Assembly: GCA_031270785.1 (NCBI GenBank)
Contig: JAISWM010000035.1
Span: 1-28,087, forward strand
DNA: 28,087 nucleotides
Direction of reading: 5' to 3'
Source: Oscillospiraceae bacterium
Lineage (GTDB): Bacteria > Bacillota > Clostridia > Oscillospirales > Acutalibacteraceae
Made by a program: the position numbers and the translations under genes. The notes under the pieces are model-generated. The model made no database searches. It was not told the DNA's origin and was given only the letters and a program-made list of their open reading frames with translations. This document shows, one piece after another, positions 1 through 7,614 of the stretch (positions are counted from its first letter, which is position 1; every line of letters starts with the position of its first letter).

Positions 1-1
1 T

Positions 2-124
2 GAATTATTTTATGATTCAGTAAAAGGTGTTTATGAAGGGGGAAAAATTGCCTGCGGGTTAAATGATAAATGCACGGAGTCTGATAACAAAGCCAAAAAC
101 AATGTGGTTATCAAACTTCAATAA
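2..124 (+). CDS. 3' end of an unidentified gene (partial)
   Basis: An open frame enters from the left edge and ends at the TAA at 122-124. It encodes 40 residues starting ELFYDSVKGVYEGGK and ending VVIKLQ. The composition is ordinary for this genome (Lys, Asn and Asp rich, two Cys), but 40 residues are too few to name a family. Just after the stop the sequence AATGTGGTTATC, present inside the frame, occurs a second time, a short direct repeat. It could be a real C-terminus or a decayed remnant; upstream sequence is needed to decide. Confidence 0.4.
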   Translation, partial: ELFYDSVKGVYEGGKIACGLNDKCTESDNKAKNNVVIKLQ

Positions 125-268
125 TGTGGTTATCCAATTTATGCTTTTTTTAAAGAAATCGGAAGCACACTTGCAAAAATCAATGAATACGCGACCTAAG
201 GTTGTGTGTCAAATTAGTTGGTAATATCTTCCCCCGCCAGACGGCGGGGGGGAAAAAGAAAAATGCCA
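125..268. other. Intergenic region with the start of a miniature element
   Basis: No gene is visible here. Positions 125-199 are AT-rich filler. From 200 the sequence is the left arm of a family 1 / family 2 chimeric element that continues into the 3' end of the kinase gene. Confidence 0.5.
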
Positions 269-292
269 CTATTTCAAAAGGTTTTTACTATA
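200..292. mobile_element. Chimeric miniature element (family 1 arm, hairpin, family 2 arm)
   Basis: The left part, starting GGTTGTGTGTCAAATTAGTT, is the family 1 arm that normally precedes GATAATATC. The centre is the hairpin CCCCCGCC-AGAC-GGCGGGGG. The right part, ending TTTTTACTATA, is the family 2 arm found also at 20500-20545, 27990-28027 and in the mraY-ftsZ tandem array. Its last 24 bases are coding: they supply seven codons and the stop of the kinase gene on the other strand. No clear 8-bp target duplication is visible, as expected for a recombinant. Confidence 0.75.
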
Positions 293-1243
293 GCCGTTCC
301 CAATAAATTCTCTTATCAAAGAATCTTTAGGGACTAAATTCATATCCAAAGAATCAAATCTTTCAAGTGAAGAAATTAATTTAAGAGCGCCTTTAAAATA
401 AAGACTGTTTTCTTTTATTTTCTTGAGAAGGGGTATAGCCACTTTATTGAGCACGCACAGTTCATAAAGATGTAAAGAGTTTATCGTCAGGTCGCTTGTG
501 CGCTTAAACGGATATATATACATAGACTGCCCTTTACATACGTTATCCCACATAAACAAGGTCGTTTGAGGGTGGGATTTTCTTGTCTCAAAATCTCTTA
601 CAAGTCTTCTGATAAGTCTTATATGCCTGTTTGATATCACCATTCCGCCATAATCAAAAATTCCTTGTTTTACACTAACGTATATCCTCACAAAACTGTC
701 TTCCGGCAATTCATTAGTAAATATTGGGTTAAGACCATGTATCCCTTCAATAATGGCTACCTGATTTTCTTCAAGTTCGACGTGCATATAATTTTTATAT
801 GATTTTTTCTCCAAAAAATCAAATTTAGGTATATCACAATACCCTTTGGTCAATATATCGGATATACATTGTTTTACTGACGAAATGTTTAAAGCGCTGG
901 GGGATTCATAGTCAGGCGTATTATCCTCCAAATATACTTCTATTTCATGTTTTTCCTTATAAAAATCATCAAGAGAAATTATAACGGCGCCAAAACCCAT
1001 TTTTTCAAGTTCCTTTTTTATCATAATGGCCGTTGTGGTTTTGCCGCTCGCTGAAGGGCCGGATACTGTCGCGACTCTATATTTTTTATTAGACCTCAGG
1101 ATATATTCAGCGATGCTGCGAATTTGATTTTTATAATTTTTTTCTATACTCTGTATAAATTCTTTTGGATTTTCAGCAACGGCTTCATTTATTTGTTCTA
1201 GTCCAAAAACAAATTTTTGATATGAATTACTAAAATTTTTCAT
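269..1243 (-). CDS. Uridine kinase / phosphoribulokinase-family nucleoside kinase
   Basis: This is a P-loop kinase of about 324 residues that probably phosphorylates a nucleoside such as uridine in the cytosol (pyrimidine salvage). Walker A is GPSASGKT near residues 62-69. It is followed by the SLDDFY segment typical of the uridine kinase family, then FDFLEKKSY, and IIEGIHGLNP, the family's strand and lid region. The ATG at 1241-1243 is preferred because GAAGGG lies upstream; an in-frame ATG at 1288 has no visible ribosome site and would add 15 residues. Firmicutes relatives are often longer, with an N-terminal TGS/ThrRS-like part that is missing here. The last seven residues (YSKNLLK) and the stop codon come from a miniature element at 200-292, so the native C-terminus has been replaced. 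The exact substrate is not established. Confidence 0.8.
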   Translation of the reverse strand: MKNFSNSYQKFVFGLEQINEAVAENPKEFIQSIEKNYKNQIRSIAEYILRSNKKYRVATVSGPSASGKTTTAIMIKKELEKMGFGAVIISLDDFYKEKHEIEVYLEDNTPDYESPSALNISSVKQCISDILTKGYCDIPKFDFLEKKSYKNYMHVELEENQVAIIEGIHGLNPIFTNELPEDSFVRIYVSVKQGIFDYGGMVISNRHIRLIRRLVRDFETRKSHPQTTLFMWDNVCKGQSMYIYPFKRTSDLTINSLHLYELCVLNKVAIPLLKKIKENSLYFKGALKLISSLERFDSLDMNLVPKDSLIREFIGNGYSKNLLK

Positions 1244-1304
1244 AAAATTATATTTGCCCTTCTTTCTTTCTGTAAGTAAAAAAATCATTTAAAACATGAT
1301 ATAG

Positions 1305-1550
1305 TAGACCTGTCCGTAAATTTTACAGATTGCAATCAAAATCGACGACGGCGTATAAAAATACTTCCCGGGAGATGATTTTGGGTCGTGTCCCAAAACA
1401 GTTGAAATCCCTTCTTTCCCCCCCGCCTATGGCGGGGGGGAAGATATTATCAACAAATTTGGCCCACAACCGAGATTTTGATGCAAAGCCATTTTTTAAG
1501 TGATGCATTTTTCGATAGTTTGCGCTCTGTGAGATTTACGGACAGGTCTA
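1305..1550 (+). mobile_element. Family 3 miniature element carrying a nested family 1 copy
   Basis: The ends are inverted repeats: the left begins TAGACCTGTCCGTAAA and the right ends TTTACGGACAGGTCTA, about 25 bp with few mismatches. TA at both outer edges fits a TA target duplication, as used by IS630/Tc1-like transposases. The interior contains a family 1 element at 1384-1471 (GGTCGTG...CACAACC) flanked by GATTTTG on the left and GAGATTTTG on the right. This copy keeps an unoccupied CAAAATCG site at 1337-1344 which is filled in the copy at 2113-2451. No open reading frame is inside, so it would be non-autonomous. Confidence 0.8.
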
Positions 1551-1681
1551 GTAAAAACTTTTACGCTTAAAAAAGTCTAAATTCTGGCAACCATCCACCA
1601 CGCCTACCGGTGTAGTGGCGGCTTATAGTACAAGCCTTTTTAAACGGTGGCATTTTTTGTTTTTCCCCTCGCAAGCTCGTG

Positions 1682-1770
1682 GGTCGCGCCATAAAATAGT
1701 TGAAATGCCTTCTATCACCCCAGCCTATGGCTGGGGTGATAGATATTATCAATTAATTTGGACCACTACC
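1682..1770 (+). mobile_element. Family 1 miniature element, 89 bp, inserted in a hairpin loop
   Basis: It runs from GGTCGCGCC to GACCACTACC. The hairpin is CACCCCAGCC-TAT-GGCTGGGGTG, where the usual C:G pair is replaced by A:T (CCAGCC with GGCTGG), a compensatory change. Flanks are AGCTCGTG and TGCGCGTG, a 6/8 match that may be a decayed target duplication. The surrounding sequence (family 2 arm at 1625-1670, CCCCTCGC on the left, GCGTGGGGG on the right) looks like an older hairpin element split by this insertion. Confidence 0.7.
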
Positions 1771-1981
1771 TGCGCGTGGGGGAAAGAGTTACAAGAGTTT
1801 TTACTTTTTAAGTTAAATCACTATATTCATTAACAATGTCTTTCATGCTTACTTTATAAAATAAAATTATATTTTGTGTAAATAATTATAATCCAATTAT
1901 ATATAAAAGTCAATTTTTTCTATTAGATTTATCTTTTTTATGAAATATGCCCATCGTTTGCAACTTAAAATTTAAAATTCA

Positions 1982-2072
1982 GGTTATGCCTCAAAATAGT
2001 TGAAATCCCTTCCTCCCCCCCCGCGAATCAGCTGGGGGAGAAAGATATTATCAACTAATTTGGACTACCGCC
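1982..2072 (+). mobile_element. Family 1 miniature element, 91 bp, with target duplication AAAATTCA
   Basis: The element begins GGTTATGCCTCAAAATAGTT and ends TTTGGACTACCGCC. AAAATTCA is present immediately on both sides (1974-1981 and 2073-2080), a perfect 8-bp duplication. The loop of the central hairpin is partly degraded. Confidence 0.85.
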
Positions 2073-2112
2073 AAAATTCAAATGTTGATACCAATCACTG
2101 TAAGTAATAGAA

Positions 2113-2451
2113 TAGACCTGTCCGTAAACTTTACAGAGCGCAAACTACCGAAAAATGCATCACTTAAAAAATGGCTTTGCATCAAAATCGGTGGTGGTTC
2201 AAATTAATTGATAATATCTTTTCCCCCCGCCTATGGCGGGGGGAAAATAAGGGATTTCAATTATTTGGAGACATGACCCAAAATTTTCCGGGAAGTATTT
2301 TCATACGCCGTCGTCGATTTTGGGTAGTGGTCCAAATTAGTTGATAATATCTTTTCCCCCCGCCTATGGCGGGGGGAAAAGAAGGGATTTCAACTGTTTT
2401 ATGGCGCGACCCGATTTTGATTGCAATCTGTAAAATTTACGGACAGGTCTA
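2113..2451 (-). mobile_element. Family 3 miniature element (inverted copy) with two nested family 1 copies
   Basis: It is the reverse-oriented relative of the element at 1305-1550, with TAGACCTGTCCG at the left and CGGACAGGTCTA at the right. Two family 1 copies are nested: 2191-2278, at the site also occupied in the other copy (flanks CAAAATCG and CAAAATTT), and 2323-2411, which is absent from the other copy. The right end lies 29 bp before the recJ ATG, so this element is now the immediate upstream region of the recJ operon. Confidence 0.8.
2323..2411 (-). mobile_element. Family 1 miniature element, 89 bp, with target duplication CGATTTTG
   Basis: It starts GGTAGTGGTCC and ends GGCGCGACC. 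CGATTTTG flanks it exactly at 2315-2322 and 2412-2419. The related family 3 element at 1305-1550 has the same locus empty, with a single CAAAATCG at 1337-1344, so this is a direct filled-site versus empty-site comparison. Confidence 0.9.
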
Positions 2452-2480
2452 TTATTTAAAGAAATCGGGGAAATACAAAA

Positions 2481-4514
2481 ATGGGGATTCGCGAATGGGT
2501 ACTTCCGAACAATAAGGCATTAAAATGGGAAAATAATATTTCCGAATTTTTATTTGACATAATAAAAAACAGAAATATAGAAAAAAAGAAAATAAAAAAT
2601 TTTTTATATAATGATAAAATTTTTTCAAATCCATACGATTTCATGGACATGGATAAATTAGTAAAAAGAGTAAAAGCGGCAATTGAAAATTCCGAAAAAA
2701 TATGCATATACGGCGACTACGACGCGGATGGCATTACAGCCACGGCATTAATGTACTCATATCTTAAAAAAAAGGGCGCAAATGCAGCATATTTTATCCC
2801 TGACAGGGAAAAAGACGGATATGGATTGAATATAAAATCTATAGATGATCTAAAACAACAAAACGTACAATTAATTTTCACGGTTGATAACGGAATATCG
2901 TCAGAGAAAGAAATAGAATACGCTAATAGTCTTGGAATTGACACCATAATAACTGACCACCATAAGCCTCCCGAAAGATTGCCAAATGCCGCGGCAATTG
3001 TAAATCCGCACAGATACGGCTGCAAAAGCGAGTTTAAAAATTTTTCCGGAGTGGGAGTAGCTTTTAAAGCTATTGAGGCCATGGAGAAAGGGCACGAAAG
3101 CGCCGATGCGCTTTTATCCCAATATTCTGATCTGGTCGCGATAGGTACGATAGGAGATTCTATAGAACTTTTTGATGAATCGCGCTACATAGTAAAAACG
3201 GGACTTGAAAATATATCCGGCAGTAAACGGCCGGGGATTATAGTAATTTTAAAAAGATGTAATTTATACGGAGCAAAAATAACGTCTACGGATGTATCAT
3301 TTAAAATAGTTCCGAAAATTAACGCTGCGGGAAGGATGGCCGGCGCGGAACTTTCTTTAAAACTTCTGTTATCAGAAACTGAAGAAGAAGCCGAAAAAAT
3401 ATACTCTGAAATACACATGTATAATGAGAAAAGAAAAGAAACAGAAAAAAAAATCCTACTGCAAATAGACGATCACCTTAAAAAAAATCCATATTATAAA
3501 TACCGCCCGATAATAATAGCGTACAGTAAAGGGTGGCATCACGGAGTAACAGGGATCGCGGCATCAAGAATTACAGATAAATACGGTAAACCCAGCATTT
3601 TAATCACATACGAAGAAGATAATGCCAGAGGGTCTTGCAGAAGCATAAAAGGGTTTTGCGTCCATACGGCCATATCGTCGTGTTCAAAAAATTTGGATAG
3701 ATTCGGCGGGCACCCGATGGCTGCCGGAATAAACTTAAAAACAATAAATATTAAAAACTTTGAAGATGACATTATAAATTATTGTAAAATATACGGTGAT
3801 ATGCCGTATCCAAAATTATATCTGGACGTTAATTTAGATCCGTCAAAAATATCTTTGCAAATTCTGCATGAACTTCAAAAATTGGAACCGTTTGGTGAAG
3901 GCAACCCCGAACCTATATTTTATATTCAAAATATGTCACTTCAAAATATAATGTCTATAGGGGAAAATAAACATCTCAGACTAAAACTGCAAAACGAAAA
4001 TTCCTGCATAGAAGCCTTATATTTTGGTAATACAAAAAAAGATTTTTTATATGAAATAGGCGACAAATTAGATCTGGCGGTTACCTTAAATTTAAATATA
4101 TATAAAGATAAACATGAAGTTTCTTTATATTTATTGGATATTAAACTATCAAAAATAAACATGCTTGAGGTTTTAAAGCAAAAGGCAAAATATGAAGCAT
4201 TTAAACTTGGGCAAGTAAATAAAGAAATAACTAAATCTGCATATTTCAGCAGAAATGATTTTGCGGCCGTGTATAACTACCTAAAAAAGAAACAATCCAC
4301 GGCGCATAGAATTGATATAATAAACTATAAAATAGGTTGGAAAGAATATGATATATTTAAATTATATATAATCATTGACGTATTGGAAGAATTAAAAATT
4401 ATAAACGCAGATTGGGACTCAGACAAATTTGAAGTAACAATAAATAAAGTAAACAAAAAAATAGATTTAAAAAGCTCCCACATAATATCGGAATATTTTG
4501 AGTGGAGGGAATAA
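2481..4514 (+). CDS. recJ: Single-stranded-DNA-specific 5'-3' exonuclease RecJ
   Basis: RecJ is a DHH-family metal-dependent exonuclease that degrades 5' single-stranded ends in recombination and mismatch repair. Visible motifs are DYDADG (79-84), VDNG (135-138), DHH (159-161), GTIGD (222-226), NAAGR (281-285), GWHHGVTGI (351-359) and GGHPMAAG (409-416), followed by the OB-fold region and a C-terminal extension usual in Firmicutes. The length of 677 residues fits the longer clostridial forms. GGGG lies about 9 bases before the ATG, a modest ribosome site. It is the first gene of an operon: the relA/spoT start follows the stop by 4 bases. The upstream region is made of a family 3 mobile element ending at 2451, so the promoter is either inside that element or beyond it. 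Confidence 0.95.
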   Translation: MGIREWVLPNNKALKWENNISEFLFDIIKNRNIEKKKIKNFLYNDKIFSNPYDFMDMDKLVKRVKAAIENSEKICIYGDYDADGITATALMYSYLKKKGANAAYFIPDREKDGYGLNIKSIDDLKQQNVQLIFTVDNGISSEKEIEYANSLGIDTIITDHHKPPERLPNAAAIVNPHRYGCKSEFKNFSGVGVAFKAIEAMEKGHESADALLSQYSDLVAIGTIGDSIELFDESRYIVKTGLENISGSKRPGIIVILKRCNLYGAKITSTDVSFKIVPKINAAGRMAGAELSLKLLLSETEEEAEKIYSEIHMYNEKRKETEKKILLQIDDHLKKNPYYKYRPIIIAYSKGWHHGVTGIAASRITDKYGKPSILITYEEDNARGSCRSIKGFCVHTAISSCSKNLDRFGGHPMAAGINLKTINIKNFEDDIINYCKIYGDMPYPKLYLDVNLDPSKISLQILHELQKLEPFGEGNPEPIFYIQNMSLQNIMSIGENKHLRLKLQNENSCIEALYFGNTKKDFLYEIGDKLDLAVTLNLNIYKDKHEVSLYLLDIKLSKINMLEVLKQKAKYEAFKLGQVNKEITKSAYFSRNDFAAVYNYLKKKQSTAHRIDIINYKIGWKEYDIFKLYIIIDVLEELKIINADWDSDKFEVTINKVNKKIDLKSSHIISEYFEWRE

Positions 4515-4518
4515 TAAA

Positions 4519-6708
4519 TTGAAAAAAAATAATTATAATACTTACTCCCAGCTAGTTCAATTTATAAAAAACAGCGAAAAAGAATATGACCTTGACCTTA
4601 TTGAAAAAGCTTACCATATAGCCTTAAAAGCTCATAACGGTCAAAAAAGAATGTCGGGTGTTGACTACATTTACCACCCTATTTCGGTTGCGTATATATT
4701 AGTAGACCTTGGAATGGATACGGAATCTATAACAGCGGCTCTTTTGCACGATGTGGTGGAAGATACGCCGGTAGGAATGGAACAAATAAAAAAAGAATTC
4801 AGCCAAGAGGTGGTTAATTTAGTCAGAGGGGTTACAAAACTCGGAAAGATAAAATTTAAATCTAAAGAAGAAGAAAAAGCAGAGAATATACGTAAAATGT
4901 TCATCGCTATGGCCAAAGACATAAGGGTAATAATTATAAAACTCGCCGACAGAATACACAACATGCGAACACTCGAATGTATGTCGGAGCAAAAACAAAG
5001 AGATAAATCAAAAGAAACAATGGAAATATTTGCGCCGATTGCCCATAGGCTCGGAATGCGCCAGTTAAAGGAGGAACTGGAAGATTTGTCTTTGAGGTAT
5101 TTGGACCTTGTTGCGTATAAAGAGATTGAACACTCTCTTGCACTGAGAAAAAATGATAGAGAAAAGTTTATATCTTTAATAAAGAAAAAAATAATGGACA
5201 AAATTCAAAATTTAATTCCTAATGTATACATCGAAGGAAGAGTAAAAAGCACAAACGGAATATATAAAAAAGTATTCATAAAGGGGAAATCAATAGATGA
5301 AATATATGATGTTTATGCTATAAGAATAATAGTAAATACCGTAAATGATTGCTACAACGTATTCGGAATTGTGCACGACATGTTTCAGCCAATCCCAAAC
5401 AGATTTAAAGATTATATTTCAATGCCCAAACCCAATATGTACCAGTCCCTACATACAACACTAATGGGTAAAGAGGGAATACCGTTTGAAATACAAATCC
5501 GCACGTGGGAAATGCACCGAACAGCCGAATACGGCATAGCCGCTCATTGGAAATATAAATTAGGGATGTCCGGCAGCAGTAGTAAATTAAAAAAGAATCT
5601 TTTATGGGTAAATAAAATGGTAGACGAACATACGAATTTTGACGTAACGGACATTATAAAAAATATAAAATTAGATCTGGTTCCTGAAGAAGTATTTGTT
5701 CTCACTCCGCGAGGAAAGGTAATAAGTTTGCCAAACGGAGCAACGGTTATAGATTTTGCATACGCAATACATACAGACATAGGGAACAAAATGTTAGGCG
5801 CTAAAGTGGACAAAAGAATAGCTCCTATAAATTACGCTGTTAAAACAGGCGAAATTGTTGACATAATCACCACAAAAGACGAACGAGGCCCCAACAGAAA
5901 TTGGCTCAAAATAGTAAAAACCGGCAGCGCACGGAATAAAATAAAGCAGTGGTTTAAAAAAGAAAAACGAGAAGAGAATATAGTGGAAGGAAAAACAGAG
6001 GTAGAAAAAGAGCTGAAAAGAAACAACATAGTACTTTCAGAAAAAGAACTTTTAGAAATACTCGAACCGCTGCTTAAAAGGAATCAATGCAAAAATATAG
6101 AAGATTTTTACGCAGCCGTTGGGTATGGCGGTATACAATTCGGGAAAAATATGCCGCGCCTTAAAGAAGAATACCAAAAAAAATTAAAAGAGAAAAAAAA
6201 ATCAAGTTTACATCAAAATATACCGGAAGAAAAACCCCAAAAATCCGTCAAATCTTCAAACGGAGTAATTGTGGATGGCATAGACAATGTTTTAGTAAAA
6301 TTTTCAAAATGCTGCAGCCCAATACCCGGAGACGAAATCGTAGGGTTTGTTACGCGCGGGTCAGGAATTGCAGTGCACAGCGCTGAATGCAAGAATGTTT
6401 CACAATACTTAAAACAATGTGCGCATCAAAAAGCAAGATTGGTAAAAGTGCGCTGGTTAAACTATTGCTTAGAAATTTTCAAAGCAAATATTGAAATACT
6501 TGCCGAAAACAAAAGCAATTTATTAGCAAATATAACAAAATTATTATCTTTAATGAATATAAAAATAATTTCTCTGAACTCAAGGTTAATGAACTCGGAA
6601 AAAATCATGGTATCTGTTACTTTGTTTGTAAAAGATTTAGAGCATTTGAAGACCACTATAAGATCAATAAATAATTTAAACGGGGTAAACCGCGTAGAAA
6701 GGAGATAA
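4519..6708 (+). CDS. relA: Bifunctional (p)ppGpp synthetase/hydrolase (RelA/SpoT homologue)
   Basis: This long Rel protein makes and degrades the stringent-response alarmone (p)ppGpp in the cytosol. An N-terminal HD hydrolase domain has HP at the start of the fold, HDVVEDT (near 77-83) and ADRIHNMRTL. The synthetase domain includes YDVYAIRIIV, RFKDYI and the Y/H-rich NMYQSLHTT. A TGS domain follows (VFVLTPRGKVISLPNG), then the Cys-containing zinc-finger/RIS region (KCCSPIPGDEIVGF) and a C-terminal ACT domain. Hydrolase and synthetase motifs both look intact. I start it at TTG 4519 because GGAGGG (4504-4509) is well spaced from it; another TTG at 4498 would overlap recJ and place the ribosome site inside the gene. 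It lies between recJ and dtd; the rel-dtd pair is common in Firmicutes. Confidence 0.95.
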   Translation: MKKNNYNTYSQLVQFIKNSEKEYDLDLIEKAYHIALKAHNGQKRMSGVDYIYHPISVAYILVDLGMDTESITAALLHDVVEDTPVGMEQIKKEFSQEVVNLVRGVTKLGKIKFKSKEEEKAENIRKMFIAMAKDIRVIIIKLADRIHNMRTLECMSEQKQRDKSKETMEIFAPIAHRLGMRQLKEELEDLSLRYLDLVAYKEIEHSLALRKNDREKFISLIKKKIMDKIQNLIPNVYIEGRVKSTNGIYKKVFIKGKSIDEIYDVYAIRIIVNTVNDCYNVFGIVHDMFQPIPNRFKDYISMPKPNMYQSLHTTLMGKEGIPFEIQIRTWEMHRTAEYGIAAHWKYKLGMSGSSSKLKKNLLWVNKMVDEHTNFDVTDIIKNIKLDLVPEEVFVLTPRGKVISLPNGATVIDFAYAIHTDIGNKMLGAKVDKRIAPINYAVKTGEIVDIITTKDERGPNRNWLKIVKTGSARNKIKQWFKKEKREENIVEGKTEVEKELKRNNIVLSEKELLEILEPLLKRNQCKNIEDFYAAVGYGGIQFGKNMPRLKEEYQKKLKEKKKSSLHQNIPEEKPQKSVKSSNGVIVDGIDNVLVKFSKCCSPIPGDEIVGFVTRGSGIAVHSAECKNVSQYLKQCAHQKARLVKVRWLNYCLEIFKANIEILAENKSNLLANITKLLSLMNIKIISLNSRLMNSEKIMVSVTLFVKDLEHLKTTIRSINNLNGVNRVERR

Positions 6709-6710
6709 AA

Positions 6711-7226
6711 ATGAAAACTATAATTCAAAGGGTACTAAATTGCAAGTTAGAAGCAAAAAATATAGCTGATACTTTTGAAAAATGTCTGATTTCTCATACT
6801 TCTTCCCGCAGCTATAAACCCGTAAGTCAAATAGAAAAAGGTATTGTGGTTTTTTTAGGGATTCAAAAAGGCGACACGGAAAAAGACGCAGAGGTGCTAT
6901 GTGAAAAGATATTGAACCTTAGAATATTTGAAGATGAGTCTCGAAAAATGAACTTATCTTTAAAAAATATTTCAGGTGAAATTATGATAGTCTCTAATTT
7001 TACAATATGTTCAAATACAAAGCACGGGAGAAGGCCGTCATTTGAGTGTGCGGCGCCTCCTGAAACCGCAAAAAAATTATATGAAAACTTTTGTGAAAAT
7101 ATGAATAAAATATACGTGCCGGAAAAAGTAAAAACAGGAAGATTTGGAAGCGAAATGAAAATAACCATTATAAATGATGGTCCCGTTAATATAATAATTG
7201 AATCTATTGAAGGAAAAATTAATTGA
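6711..7226 (+). CDS. dtd: D-aminoacyl-tRNA deacylase with an in-frame element insertion
   Basis: Dtd hydrolyses D-amino acids (and mischarged glycine) from tRNA as a homodimer. The family landmarks are present: MKTIIQRVL at the start, KILNLRIFEDE, MNLSL, the SNFTICSNT catalytic region (SQFT in most relatives), GRRPSF, and the C-terminal NDGPVNI with the Gly-Pro substrate-chirality motif. The protein has 171 residues against about 149 in typical members. The excess is mostly an 18-residue block after residue 18 (DTFEKCLISHTSSRSYKP) encoded by a miniature element at 6763-6814. The start has an excellent AAAGGAG site, and the ATG follows the relA/spoT stop by 2 bases, so it is cotranscribed. Whether the inserted block leaves the enzyme active is unknown; the catalytic motifs are untouched. 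Confidence 0.93.
   Translation: MKTIIQRVLNCKLEAKNIADTFEKCLISHTSSRSYKPVSQIEKGIVVFLGIQKGDTEKDAEVLCEKILNLRIFEDESRKMNLSLKNISGEIMIVSNFTICSNTKHGRRPSFECAAPPETAKKLYENFCENMNKIYVPEKVKTGRFGSEMKITIINDGPVNIIIESIEGKIN
6763..6814 (+). mobile_element. Family 2 miniature element inserted in frame within dtd
   Basis: TATAGCTG at 6761-6768 is the inverted repeat of CAGCTATA at 6809-6816. Between them, TTGAAAA, GTCTGATTT and CTTCCCGC occur in the same order as in the family 2 arm on the opposite strand at 23595-23639. Counting a TA target duplication, the insertion adds 52 + 2 = 54 bases, exactly the 18 codons that dtd has in excess of its family. The GC-rich hairpin core of full copies is not retained. It is coding, has no stop, and keeps frame. 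Confidence 0.7.
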
Positions 7227-7614
7227 TATAGTAAACCTGTTGTCCGTAAACCAGTAGTGGTCCAAATTAATTGATAATATCTTCCTCCCCGCCTATGGCG
7301 GGGGGGAAAGAAGAAATTTCAACTATTTTGACCCACAACCGAAAAATGCATCACTTAAAAAATGGCTTTTTCTAATTAAAAATCTGATGCGTGTTTGATT
7401 TATTTTCCCCCGCAGGCTCGCGGGGAAAGCGGCAGATACAATATAATATATAATTAAAATTAATATAACTTTTCCACCGCAGGTTCGCGGGGAAAGAGTG
7501 CATAAACGAGTATGATTTTTTTCAAGTAAAACAGCCATACGCAAATAAGTTCGCTTTTTTTAAAAAGCTGCAGCGATGCGGTGGTATTTTTTGAAATTCG
7601 ATGGTGATTAATAT
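7227..7614. other. Non-coding region with degraded family 3 element and two GC hairpins
   Basis: No gene is seen. Positions 7229-7372 are a decayed family 3 element: the left end TAGTAAACCTGTTGTCCG is altered, and the part GAAAAATGCATCACTTAAAA is kept after a nested family 1 copy (7253-7340). Two hairpins of the same sequence follow, CCCCCGC-AGGCTC-GCGGGG (7407-7425) and CCACCGC-AGGTTC-GCGGGG (7474-7492), with an AT-rich stretch between them. They look like cores of family 2 elements, since GTGTTTGATTTATTTTCC before the first resembles the family 2 arm. The histidine kinase that follows has no strong ribosome site. Confidence 0.6.
7253..7340 (+). mobile_element. Family 1 miniature element inside a decayed family 3 element
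   Basis: It starts AGTAGTGGTCCAAATTAATT and ends TTTTGACCCACAACC, with hairpin CCCCGCC-TAT-GGCGGGG. It is flanked by family 3 sequence on both sides (GTAAACC and GAAAAATGCATC), but the family 3 segment between them seen at 2128-2148 is missing, so the junction is not a clean duplication. Confidence 0.65.

Larger units (their letters stand above)
1244..2480. other. Long non-coding block of nested miniature elements upstream of recJ
   Basis: No credible gene lies in these 1.2 kb; the short open frames fall on repeats. The block holds a family 3 element (1305-1550), a family 2-like arm and hairpin (about 1553-1620), a family 1 copy inside a second hairpin (1682-1770), an AT-rich unique stretch (1800-1973), a family 1 copy (1982-2072) and a second family 3 element (2113-2451). 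The AT-rich stretch has a weak promoter-like pair, TTGTGT at 1874-1879 and TTATAT at 1897-1902 with 17-bp spacing, which could serve recJ; this is uncertain. Confidence 0.7.

Noticed and set aside
1323..1833. Small open frames over the repeats (also 9199-9435, 20676-20864, 25927-26160)
   Set aside because: They consist almost wholly of element sequence, lack ribosome sites and have no counterparts; translation of the hairpin gives the same low-complexity peptides in every copy.
4498..4518. Upstream TTG start for relA/spoT
   Set aside because: It would place the GGAGGG ribosome site inside the gene; the TTG at 4519 is correctly spaced from it.
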